NCBI GenBank assembly: GCA_003022745.1
Contig: PXSU01000162.1
Span: 1-6,977 of the forward strand
Direction: 5' to 3'
DNA from: Halobacteriales archaeon SW_9_67_25
GTDB taxonomy: Archaea > Halobacteriota > Halobacteria > Halobacteriales > Haloarculaceae
DNA length: 6,977 bases
Of this stretch, positions 1 through 6,111 are shown one piece after another. The notes beneath the pieces were generated by a model, which searched no databases, was not told the DNA's origin, and saw only the letters and a program-made list of their open reading frames with translations. How positions within the stretch are numbered: position 1 is the stretch's first letter; each line of letters starts with the position of its first letter. The position numbers and the translations under genes are program-made.

Positions 1-308
1 CCTTCAACGACGTCGTCGGCAGCGACGACGTGACCACCATCGAGTACCCGACGGGCCACATCGGCCTGTCGGTGTCCTCCTCCACCCACGAGGACCTCTG
101 GCCCCAGGTCGCCGAGTGGTTCCACGAACACTCGGGCGCCCCGGGCGTCGAAACGGTCTCGGGCATCGGCCCGACCTACGGCGAACGGTTGCGGGAGGCC
201 GGCATCGCGACCGTCGAGGATCTCGCCGAACACGACGCGGCCGAACTGGCCGAGGTCACCGAGACCAGCGAGTCCCGTGCCGCCGACTGGCTCGACCAGG
301 TTGAGTAG
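1..308 (+). CDS. phaC: Class III poly(3-hydroxyalkanoate) synthase PhaC, C-terminal end (5' partial)
   Basis: The frame is open from base 3 and ends at TAG 306-308, giving 101 residues; the N-terminus lies outside the window. Residues 1-45 match the end of the PhaC alpha/beta-hydrolase fold: the [11 protein letters not shown] block carries the catalytic-triad histidine (H19 of the fragment), followed by the amphipathic LWPQVAEWF helix that closes the domain. Class III PhaC, with PhaE, polymerises hydroxyacyl-CoA into storage polyester on intracellular granules. Residues 50-100 form a separate helix-hairpin-helix-like unit ([16 protein letters not shown], then [15 protein letters not shown]), absent from bacterial PhaC and of unknown role here. 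A GTG at 30 is not the real start, because homology continues upstream of it. Its catalytic Cys and Asp and the expected phaE neighbour are out of view. The alternative, another alpha/beta hydrolase with an HhH tail, is less likely. Confidence 0.8.
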   Translation, partial: FNDVVGSDDVTTIEYPTGHIGLSVSSSTHEDLWPQVAEWFHEHSGAPGVETVSGIGPTYGERLREAGIATVEDLAEHDAAELAEVTETSESRAADWLDQVE

Positions 309-314
309 TTCCCG

Positions 315-330
315 CTTCTCGTTTCTTCTC
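315..330 (+). terminator. Possible T-rich terminator after phaC
   Basis: A pyrimidine-rich stretch with several short T runs starts six bases after the phaC stop codon. Archaeal RNA polymerase can terminate on such tracts without a hairpin. The signal is weak and has no other support. Confidence 0.3.
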
Positions 331-383
331 GTGGCACTGCTAACTTGACTCGATGAGGCGTCTTGGTGGCCAGCCACCGGCAA

Positions 384-627
384 GAAAGCCCCCGGCCGCT
401 CTCTTGGAACCATTGTCTGTGACTCTGGCGCGACGACCGACACCAGCCAGAAAGCCCCCGGCCGCTCGACTCGGGGGCCTCGCTGCGCTTCTCGCTCGGT
501 CGTGCCTCCCTCGCTCCGAGTGCTTGCGTCGTCCGCCGTCGTCGAGCGGCCGGGGGCTTTCTGGCTGGTTTCGGTGGCGGCGACGGAGGTACACACGACA
601 GTTCACAGAGAGCGGCCGGGGGCTTTC
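384..627. repeat. Outer pair of a nested inverted repeat (21-bp arms 384-404 and 607-627)
   Basis: The 21 bases at 384-404 are the exact reverse complement of 607-627. Both arms share the core GAAAGCCCCCGGCCGCTC with the inner pair at 442-569, so the intergenic region carries four copies of the core: two forward, then two reversed. The structure fills most of the 372-bp gap between convergent phaC (+) and the AAA ATPase gene (-), which holds no credible gene. From general knowledge, similar GC-rich cores recur between haloarchaeal genes, so this is probably a dispersed intergenic repeat family. It could form large stem structures in the 3' ends of both transcripts. Confidence 0.8.
442..569. 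repeat. Inner perfect 29-bp inverted repeat flanking a 70-bp spacer
   Basis: Bases 442-470 are the perfect reverse complement of 541-569, separated by 70 bp (471-540) of GC-rich sequence. The arms contain the AGAAAGCCCCCGGCCGCTC core (449-467 and 544-562). The 128-bp unit resembles a small non-autonomous element or a palindromic intergenic repeat. I see no clear target-site duplication next to either arm and no coding capacity inside, so mobility is not shown. Confidence 0.85.
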
Positions 628-680
628 GTATGGGTAGCGGACACAGCAACAGTTCGCAGGACGGCACTCAGAGAGCCGAG

Positions 681-2027
681 TCAGTCGTGAGCGTGGTCGT
701 GGCCGTCCCCGGGGAAGTCGCTGCCGCCCGCGACGAGGGCGTCGTGGTCGCCCTCGATCATGTCGAGGTTCTTCAGCGTATCGCGCTCCTCGAAGTCCTC
801 GACGGCCGCGAGCAGGTCACCCTGGGTGAGGGTGGTCCGCTCCTCGGTCAGGGCGTCGAGCACGGCCTCCCGGAGGACCAGGCGGAGGTCGCTGCCGGTC
901 AGCCCCTCGGTCCGCTCGGCGAGGCCGACGGGGTCGAAGTCGGCGATGTCCATCTCGCGGGTGACGACCTGGAGGATGTCCGCGCGCATCCCGCGGTCCG
1001 GTTTGGGGAAGTTGACGATCTCGTCGAAGCGCCGCCACGCGGCCGCGTCGAGCTGGTGGGGGTGGTTGGTCGCGCCGATGAGCAGTACCTCGTCGTTGAT
1101 GAGGCTCACCTCGTCGATGTTCTTCAGGAGGGTGTTGACGGCGCGCTTGATGGCGGCGTGTTCGTCGCTGTCCCGCGTCTTCGCGACGAAATCGAACTCG
1201 TCGATGAAGAGGATACAGGGGGCGAGGCGCTTTGCGACCTCGAAGGTCTTCTCGACGTTCTTGGCGGTCTCGCCGAGGTACTGGGAGGTGATCATCGACA
1301 GCTTCACTTCGACGACGGGCAGGTCGAGTTTGCGCGCAAGCGCCCGTGCGACCGAGGTCTTTCCCGTACCAGGCGGTCCGACAAAGAGGAGCTTGCCGAT
1401 CTCGCGGAGGCCGATATCGGCGAGGTAGTCGCGGTGCTCGATGGCCTTGACTATCTTGTGGATCTCGCCTTCCTGTTCGCCGGTGAGGACGATGTCGTCC
1501 AGCGTGAGTTCGACCTCGCTGGGCGTGTGCACGTCGACCAGGTCGAGCATCTCCTCCTCCTCGTCCTCGTCGAAGTACTCCTCCAGGAGGTCGTCGATGA
1601 CCGCACGGTCGGCCCGTGCCGGCCGGTTTCGCTCGCGGGCGCGCTCGTAGTCGACGTCCTCGATTTCGTCCTCGAGGCACTTCGCCAGAACCGGGTTCGC
1701 TTCGAGCAGGTCGGCGTCGGCCCGCTCGCGGAACCACTCCTTGGCTATCCCGCGGTCGCTGAAGGTGATGTCGCCCGAGAAACTGTCGTGGTCGGTGAAC
1801 ATCAGTTCTGAGACCGCCGCCCAGGGGTCCCCGACACCCGTCGCCTCGCGTGCGGTGTCCTCGGTCGGCGAGAGCGGCCGCTCGATGCCCCCCTCCCAGA
1901 ACACCGCCCGGTAGGCCGGCGGCAGGTCGTCGGGATCGAACTCCCGGTGCTCGGTGTAGACGGCCGCCGTCAGGACGAACTCGACGACGGCTCGCTGCGC
2001 GTCCGTCTCCAGGTCCGCGTCACTCAT
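681..2027 (-). CDS. AAA+ family ATPase (448 aa)
   Basis: This is a single-module classical AAA ATPase. After an N-terminal helical and acidic region of about 170 residues (acidic run EDEEEEMLD near 154-162), the ATPase core has Walker A GPPGTGKT (217-224), an aromatic pore-loop motif QYLG (249-252), Walker B ILFIDEFD (272-279), sensor 1 GATN (318-321), an arginine-finger segment RRFD (332-335) and sensor 2 GLTGSDLRLV (375-384). All key residues are intact, so it should hydrolyse ATP and probably works as a ring-shaped remodelling or unfolding machine. It lacks an FtsH protease domain, transmembrane segment and Cdc48 tandem ATPase domain. The tail ends in a short His/Asp-rich stretch (GDGHDHAHD). 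ATG at 2027 is supported by a TATA box about 28 nt upstream, implying a leaderless mRNA. The substrate is unknown. Confidence 0.9.
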   Translation of the reverse strand: MSDADLETDAQRAVVEFVLTAAVYTEHREFDPDDLPPAYRAVFWEGGIERPLSPTEDTAREATGVGDPWAAVSELMFTDHDSFSGDITFSDRGIAKEWFRERADADLLEANPVLAKCLEDEIEDVDYERARERNRPARADRAVIDDLLEEYFDEDEEEEMLDLVDVHTPSEVELTLDDIVLTGEQEGEIHKIVKAIEHRDYLADIGLREIGKLLFVGPPGTGKTSVARALARKLDLPVVEVKLSMITSQYLGETAKNVEKTFEVAKRLAPCILFIDEFDFVAKTRDSDEHAAIKRAVNTLLKNIDEVSLINDEVLLIGATNHPHQLDAAAWRRFDEIVNFPKPDRGMRADILQVVTREMDIADFDPVGLAERTEGLTGSDLRLVLREAVLDALTEERTTLTQGDLLAAVEDFEERDTLKNLDMIEGDHDALVAGGSDFPGDGHDHAHD

Positions 2028-2052
2028 TCCCAGCGGAGTTGCCCCGCGACGG

Positions 2053-2058
2053 GTATAA
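2053..2058 (-). promoter_or_regulatory. TATA box for the AAA ATPase gene (leaderless)
   Basis: Read on the minus strand the sequence is TTATAC, centred about 28 nt before the ATG at 2027. In archaea transcription starts about 25-27 nt downstream of the TATA centre, so the message should begin at or within a few bases of the start codon. It lies in the 78-bp gap after the dehydrogenase stop codon, so the ATPase can be transcribed on its own. Confidence 0.6.
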
Positions 2059-2105
2059 GTGACTCGAAGTGGCTCGCTCCCCGGAGTGTTCGGTGGAGAA
2101 CCGCC

Positions 2106-3062
2106 TCACAGCGTCTGATTGCGCAGTCCCTCGTAGGCCCCAGTCTCGTCGACGCGGTGGAGGTTCTCCACCAGGATGTCCGCGACGCGCTCGTAGTAGT
2201 GGGGCGTGTCCCCGGCGTTGTGCGGGGTCAGCAGGACGTTCGAGAACGTCCAGAGGTCGTGGTCGGCGGGCAGCGGCTCGGGATTGGTCACGTCCAGTAC
2301 CGCCCCGCGGATGCGGTTGCGCTGGAGCGCCAGAACGAGCGCATCGGTGTCGACGACCTTCCCGCGGGCCACGTTCACGAGCACGGCATCGGACGGCAGC
2401 GTGTAGAGGGCGTCCTCGTCGATCAGCCCCTCGGTCTCGTCGGTCAGCGGACACGCGAGGACGACGTAGTCCGACCGCGCGAGGGTTTCGTCGATGTCCC
2501 CGAACCCGAGTACCTCGTCGGTCGACCCGCCCTTCTCGGGGGTGTACCGGACGCCGATGGTCTCGACGTCGAACGTGTCGAGTCGGTCGACGACTGTCCG
2601 TCCGATAGCACCCAGGCCCACGACGGTGACAGTCGCGCCGGTCAGCTCCCGGGTCTGGAACGAGCGGTACTCCCGGCGCGTCTGGCGCTGCCAGGCGCGG
2701 TGGAACCCGCGCGTGAACGTCAACAGCGCACCCAGGACGTACTCGGCGATATTCGGGCCGTGGACGCCCGAGCCGTTCGTGACGGCGACATCCCGGGCCT
2801 CCAGGGTGTCCAGCGGGAGGTGGCCGACGCCCGCGTAGATGCAGGCGAACAGCCGGAGGTTCTCCGCCCGGTCGAGTTCCGCCTCCGAGAGGTACGCACC
2901 GGTGACCACGGGCGCCCGTTCGACCAGTTCAAGGGCACGCTCGCGGGTCCCGGCTAGCCGCACGTCGCGGTCCGGGAGGCGCTCGCGCAGGATGTCGGCG
3001 TAGGCCTCCGGGCTGCGGCCGTGGATGCTGTGACGGAACACGACGACGTCGGGATCGCTCAT
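2106..3062 (-). CDS. D-2-hydroxyacid dehydrogenase, NAD(P)-dependent (318 aa)
   Basis: This cytoplasmic oxidoreductase interconverts 2-oxoacids and D-2-hydroxyacids. The family layout is complete: the first part of the substrate domain (1-100), the Rossmann nucleotide-binding domain with GLGAIG at 149-154, and a C-terminal return to the substrate domain. The catalytic triad is present: Arg233 in NVARGKVVD, Glu262 in DVTNPEPLP and His281 in LLTPHNAG. The second Rossmann strand ends in VRYTPEK with Arg172 where strict NAD enzymes usually carry Asp, which hints at NADP(H) use. I chose ATG 3062 (MSDPDVVVFR) over the upstream in-frame start at 3188: the extra 42 residues are low-complexity and cross the promoter region, while 318 aa fits the family. 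The specific substrate cannot be read from sequence. Confidence 0.92.
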   Translation of the reverse strand: MSDPDVVVFRHSIHGRSPEAYADILRERLPDRDVRLAGTRERALELVERAPVVTGAYLSEAELDRAENLRLFACIYAGVGHLPLDTLEARDVAVTNGSGVHGPNIAEYVLGALLTFTRGFHRAWQRQTRREYRSFQTRELTGATVTVVGLGAIGRTVVDRLDTFDVETIGVRYTPEKGGSTDEVLGFGDIDETLARSDYVVLACPLTDETEGLIDEDALYTLPSDAVLVNVARGKVVDTDALVLALQRNRIRGAVLDVTNPEPLPADHDLWTFSNVLLTPHNAGDTPHYYERVADILVENLHRVDETGAYEGLRNQTL

Positions 3063-3085
3063 GGCTCGGCCGTGGTGGGCCGCCG

Positions 3086-3096
3086 TCTTATTCTCT
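3086..3096 (-). promoter_or_regulatory. TATA-like box for the dehydrogenase gene
   Basis: On the minus strand the sequence reads AGAATAAGACG, with the AT core AATAAG at 3092-3087, about 27-28 nt before the ATG at 3062. The spacing fits a leaderless transcript, but the box departs from a good TATA consensus. Confidence 0.4.
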
Positions 3097-3121
3097 CCGT
3101 CACGGTGGAGCGGGGGCACGC

Positions 3122-3129
3122 TTTTTATC
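3122..3129 (+). promoter_or_regulatory. TATA box for the small (+) reading frame
   Basis: TTTTTATC is a strong haloarchaeal-type TATA element centred about 24-25 nt before the ATG at 3150, the spacing for a leaderless mRNA. It forms a divergent pair with the dehydrogenase box about 30 bp to the left. Confidence 0.6.
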
Positions 3130-3149
3130 ACGGAGTCCAACCCCAGAAC

Positions 3150-3326
3150 ATGGTCCGGATGTTCCGGCTCCAGAGAACCTGACACCACAACCAGGAGGGA
3201 AGCTGTGGCGTCGTCACAACCGACGACTGCGAGTTCAACGAGAACATCCCCTGGGCCGAGGCCATGAAACTCGTCAAGTGGGGGAAAGGGACCCCCTGCG
3301 AGAACTGCGTCTGGCCGCGACGGTAG
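3150..3326 (+). pseudogene. Small cysteine-rich (zinc-finger-like) protein gene interrupted by in-frame TGA
   Basis: The frame from ATG 3150 reads MVRMFRLQRT, hits TGA at 3180-3182, then continues in the same frame to TAG 3324-3326. The downstream part has a coherent, non-random composition: an SCG segment, then DDCEFNENIPWAEAMKLVKW, then CENCVWPRR. That is 58 codon positions with cysteines at 19, 27, 50 and 53, including a CxxC pair, consistent with a small zinc-binding protein, a class abundant in haloarchaea. A good TATA box at leaderless distance supports the ATG. After the TGA the next in-frame ATG is codon 39, which would lose half the cysteines. The break could be one nonsense change or a pair of compensating indels in 3174-3200. 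No known family is recognised; a sequencing error or genuine readthrough is not excluded. Confidence 0.5.
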
Positions 3327-3358
3327 TCATACTGAGGGATATAAGCCCGTGAGTAATG

Positions 3359-3403
3359 TCGACCCCCCGTGGGGTCGAATATCTTCACGTCGGTACAGCC
3401 GAC
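3359..3403. terminator. Two small hairpins between convergent 3' ends
   Basis: The first hairpin pairs 3359-3366 with 3371-3378 (8 bp, 4-nt loop CCGT). The second pairs 3389-3393 with 3399-3403 (5 bp, 5-nt loop) and lies just beyond the stop codon of the minus-strand gene ending at 3408. They sit between that gene and the small (+) frame ending at 3326, so they may act as a shared termination or 3'-end element. Neither is followed by a strong T tract. Confidence 0.35.
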
Positions 3404-3407
3404 AGTA

Positions 3408-4784
3408 TCACTCGACCTCGATCTCGCCGTTCTGGGAGATGGTGACCACCAGGTCGAACAGCGTCTTGAGCGTGTTTATGTCCTGGTCGTCGTGTTTGCC
3501 CGCATCCATGTGGTAGTGTCCCGTCACCCCGAAGGAGTTGAGCTTCGCCTGGAGGGTAAAGAGAAACTGGAAGAGCGTCTCGTTGTCGATGTACCCGCTG
3601 ATCGCGGTCAGCGTGTGGAAACACATGATCGACGGCCGGTCGCTGTTCGACCACTTCTTCAGCGTCTGCGTGATCAACAGCCCTGTCTTCGAGAGGTTCT
3701 TCGGGCTGTTCACCCGCTTGAGCATCACGTCTTCGCCGTCGACCGTGAGCGTCTGGTCGGCGTCCGAACCGGTGTTCCCCAGTTCGATCACAGCTACCTT
3801 CCCGCCCGTCCAGTCGTCGTTGTTCCGACAGATTTCGACCCGCTCGGAAGGTGGCTCCTCGGCGGTGACGAACATCGTGTTCCGTTCCGAGGTCCCGCCC
3901 GCAGTCAGGAACTGCGAGCACACCTCGTCGGTGATAGAGTGTCCGCGGGGGCTGATCACGAGCACCTGCGACCCCGATGTCGCCTGGTCGAACTCATCCA
4001 AGTCGCTGAAGAACGCGTCGAGGTCCGTCTCGACCGACGGCGACCCTACCGGGCGGGACTGGCCCGACCCGCCACCCGACTGCTCCAGCAGGTTGTCGAA
4101 CCGCGTTTTCTGCTCCGGTGTCTTGTCTCCCCCTGCCGGCGCAACCGCACCGCTCCCCGTGGTTGCTGTGCCCTCGCTGCCGGGTTCCTGCGTGATAGAA
4201 CTGTCCCTGCTCCCGTCGCTTCCCGCGGGCTCGGACCCCTCGCTGTTCCAGACACGGCCGCCGTCTGTCGTGTCTGCGTCCGCCGGCTCCCTACCTTTCC
4301 CGTCGCTCTCGTCGACACTTCTCTGTCTGTTCCGGTCGCTCGCCGGCTGTTTACTGGAGCTGTCAGCCGACTCGCCGGACTGGTCCCGACTGGGGTCGTT
4401 CTGGCCGAGTCTGTTCCATAGTCGGTCCGGTTCCTCTTTTTCCGCTGGTGGCTCGGAACCGCCATCCGTGCTCTTCCCCGGTGCGTGGTCTTCGTGCGGT
4501 TCGACCGAATCGGGCCCGCCCTCCCGCGGGGACTGGTCTTGCCTCCCGGTCTCCTCGTTCGCGTCTCCGTCACTCCCGTCTGCCGGGTCCTCGGCGATGA
4601 GGGCCTCGGGGTCGACCGTCTCCGTGTCGCTCTGGCTCGCCGTGTCCGACACTGTCTTTGCCCGGTCGTCTGCGGGCCGGCTCTCACTCTTCGCGCCGTC
4701 GTCTCTCTCGACCGGAACCCAGACCATGGAGTCGGCTGCCTCCTCTTCCTCGGCAGGGTCGTCGGCCGCCGTCTCATCCCCCAT
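3408..4784 (-). CDS. Disordered acidic region plus degenerate RecA/KaiC-like domain (DUF7504-type), 458 aa
   Basis: Residues 1-250 are low-complexity and rich in Ser, Asp, Glu, Gly and Pro, so almost certainly disordered. Residues 270-455 form one folded domain resembling haloarchaeal DUF7504 proteins: strand QVLVISP, strand TMFVTAE, then SIMCFHTLTAISGYID (385-400), FQFLFTLQAKLNSFGVTGHYHMD (in 406-426), HDDQDINTLKTLFDLVV (431-447). The fold recalls the KaiC/RecA core, but there is no P-loop after the first strand (SPRGHSITDE in its place) and the Walker B acidic residue position reads CFHTLTA, so ATP hydrolysis is unlikely. The disordered part carries three Trp motifs (MVW, RLWNRL, RVWNSE). 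The ATG at 4784 starts one base after the stop of the upstream gene, so the two are co-transcribed and probably translationally coupled. No signal peptide or membrane segment is seen. The function is unknown; a regulatory or scaffold role is inferred. Confidence 0.75.
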   Translation of the reverse strand: MGDETAADDPAEEEEAADSMVWVPVERDDGAKSESRPADDRAKTVSDTASQSDTETVDPEALIAEDPADGSDGDANEETGRQDQSPREGGPDSVEPHEDHAPGKSTDGGSEPPAEKEEPDRLWNRLGQNDPSRDQSGESADSSSKQPASDRNRQRSVDESDGKGREPADADTTDGGRVWNSEGSEPAGSDGSRDSSITQEPGSEGTATTGSGAVAPAGGDKTPEQKTRFDNLLEQSGGGSGQSRPVGSPSVETDLDAFFSDLDEFDQATSGSQVLVISPRGHSITDEVCSQFLTAGGTSERNTMFVTAEEPPSERVEICRNNDDWTGGKVAVIELGNTGSDADQTLTVDGEDVMLKRVNSPKNLSKTGLLITQTLKKWSNSDRPSIMCFHTLTAISGYIDNETLFQFLFTLQAKLNSFGVTGHYHMDAGKHDDQDINTLKTLFDLVVTISQNGEIEVE

Positions 4785-4785
4785 A

Positions 4786-5997
4786 CTACGTGTTCGGATC
4801 GTCGTCCGGCGGGCTCTCCAGCAGGTCCGACGGGTCCGTCGACCCGCCGAGGTCGTCCGGGGTGCTCCCTATCGGTTCTGTCTCTAATGTCGCCTTGTCG
4901 AAGGGCAGCCAGCCGCCCGGTTCGACCCCCGAGATGGAACGGTCACATTCGGGACAGTGCGGTTCGTGGAGCAACCGTAGGTCGACCGTCGTCTCGCAGT
5001 TGTCGCAGACGGCCGTCGAGACACCCTTCCGGTGGGCCTCTCGCATGACCGTGGCGAGGCGGTCGCGCTCCGCAACGGCCGCCTCGACCGACTCCATGTC
5101 CGCTTCGTGGGAGTCAGAGATGGCCCCGAGCCGGTGCTCCAGGTCGTCTGTCGTGTCCAGCAGGTGCTGGAAGAGGTTCTCGATACTGTCGAACTCCCGG
5201 TCCAGCCGACCCTCGAGTTCCGACTGCCCCTCGGACAGGTCAGCCACCTCCCCGGCTGTCTCTGACTGTCCCTCCTCGATCCGGGTCAGCCGACCCTCGA
5301 GTTCCGCGGTCGCGTCCTCGATCCGGGACAGTTCCTCCTCGAGGGAACCGGCCAGCGATTCGAGTTCCGAGTGGCCGACGAGGTCGTCGACCGACGATTC
5401 GAGGGTATCGAGGGTGTCGAGGGTCTCGTCGATGTCTGTCTGCAGGTCGTCGACGTCGCGGTCGTGCCTGTCCTGGACCTCCGACAGATCTTCTGAGAGG
5501 GTCTTGACCCTGTCCTGCAGGTCCGAGAGGGCTCTCCGGAGCCTGTCGTCGGTCCGCTGCTGTGGGCGTGCCGACACCTGCGGGTCGTCGACCAGCCCAG
5601 CGGCGGGCCCTTCTTGTCGGTCGATATCCGGTCGTTCCGTCAGCTCCAGAATCGCGGAGCGCAAGTCCTGGAACTCCCGGATTAACTCCGAGGACCCGTC
5701 TGCTTCGGGGTGGTCGCCTCCCCCGCCGGAGTCCACACTCTCTCCGCTCGCGCGGGCCGTCCGGTCGCCGTGCTCCGTGTCGCCACCAGCCGTGTCCTTC
5801 TGGAGCTGTCCGCCGGAGTCACCCTGTTCGGCCTCGTCCATCATCCCGGTCAACTCCTCGAGAATCCAGTACGACGAGAGCATCTGGTCGAGCACCTCCC
5901 CACGCGAGATGTCCTTGCTCTTGGCAGTTTTCTCTACCCACTCCTCGAAGGCAGTAGAACTGAATTCGACCTCCTCGGAACGAGGGTCCTCTGACAT
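4786..5997 (-). CDS. Ribbon-helix-helix-like / coiled-coil / zinc-ribbon protein, 403 aa
   Basis: There are three parts. Residues 10-52 (VEFSS strand, AFEEWVEKTAKSKD helix, SRGEVLDQMLSSYWILEEL helix) look like a ribbon-helix-helix dimerisation or DNA-binding unit. Then a disordered Gly/Ser/Asp linker (55-105) leads to a long acidic coiled coil (about 150-315), dense in Leu/Ile heptads with no membrane segment. Residues 331-351 form a zinc site, CDNC and CPEC, 13 residues apart, followed by a conserved-looking GGWLPFDKATLETEP. The tail is acidic. It is the first gene of the operon, followed after one base by the DUF7504-type gene. I chose ATG 5997 (MSEDPRSEE); an in-frame GTG at 6006 adds three residues and cannot be excluded, since a TAATAC box about 30 nt before it would make it leaderless. 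It is a plausible oligomeric scaffold or regulator, but function is not established. Confidence 0.75.
   Translation of the reverse strand: MSEDPRSEEVEFSSTAFEEWVEKTAKSKDISRGEVLDQMLSSYWILEELTGMMDEAEQGDSGGQLQKDTAGGDTEHGDRTARASGESVDSGGGGDHPEADGSSELIREFQDLRSAILELTERPDIDRQEGPAAGLVDDPQVSARPQQRTDDRLRRALSDLQDRVKTLSEDLSEVQDRHDRDVDDLQTDIDETLDTLDTLESSVDDLVGHSELESLAGSLEEELSRIEDATAELEGRLTRIEEGQSETAGEVADLSEGQSELEGRLDREFDSIENLFQHLLDTTDDLEHRLGAISDSHEADMESVEAAVAERDRLATVMREAHRKGVSTAVCDNCETTVDLRLLHEPHCPECDRSISGVEPGGWLPFDKATLETEPIGSTPDDLGGSTDPSDLLESPPDDDPNT
5203..5306 (-). repeat. 20-bp direct repeat in the coiled coil, 84 bp apart
   Basis: CAGCCGACCCTCGAGTTCCG occurs at 5203-5222 and again at 5287-5306. The offset of 84 bp is 28 codons, exactly four heptads, and both copies encode ELEGRL in the coiled coil. 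This fits an internal duplication of a coiled-coil segment that kept heptad phase. Confidence 0.8.
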
Positions 5998-6030
5998 ACC
6001 AGTCACTCGGTCATATACAGTACGTCACCG

Positions 6031-6075
6031 GAGGTATTAGTCCTTGTGGGTTATTATTGAAAATTAGAATAGGAG
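6031..6075 (-). promoter_or_regulatory. AT-rich promoter region of the coiled-coil/DUF7504 operon
   Basis: This is the most AT-rich stretch of the window. On the minus strand it includes AATAATAA near 6058-6051 and TAATAC at 6039-6034. The nearer box is about 30 nt before GTG 6006 and 39 nt before ATG 5997; the farther would leave a leader of about 30 nt. No good Shine-Dalgarno sequence precedes either start. Which box is used cannot be decided from sequence alone. Confidence 0.5.
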
Positions 6076-6111
6076 AGTCCGACACCTGGCTGACGCGTGT
6101 CCGTTCCGCGC

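Noticed and set aside
442..569. Insertion sequence with terminal inverted repeats
   Set aside because: There is no transposase, no coding capacity and no evident target duplication, so only an inverted repeat is claimed.
383..628. CRISPR array
   Set aside because: The four repeat copies occur in both orientations with unequal spacers, unlike the direct, evenly spaced repeats of an array.
176..667. Open frames on both strands through the intergenic repeats, with repeated RKPPAA or SGRGLSGW peptides
   Set aside because: These peptides are translations of the inverted-repeat DNA in both directions and show no domain or start signal.
630..1811. Long (+) frame of 393 codons opposite the AAA ATPase gene
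   Set aside because: It is the antisense shadow of a gene with complete AAA motifs, a common artefact in high-GC genomes.
3180..3182. Selenocysteine or programmed recoding at the TGA
   Set aside because: Haloarchaea are not known to encode selenocysteine and I see no recoding structure; nonsense mutation, indels or error are simpler.
3338..3345. TATA-like sequence near the hairpins, and a 29-codon (+) frame from ATG 3356
   Set aside because: The box is only about 15 nt from that ATG, too close for an archaeal promoter, and on the minus strand it points into the small gene with no frame to serve.
3538..4887. Long Ser-rich (+) frame opposite the DUF7504-type gene
   Set aside because: Its composition is explained by the Asp/Glu/Gly-rich coding strand; it has no promoter or recognisable domain.
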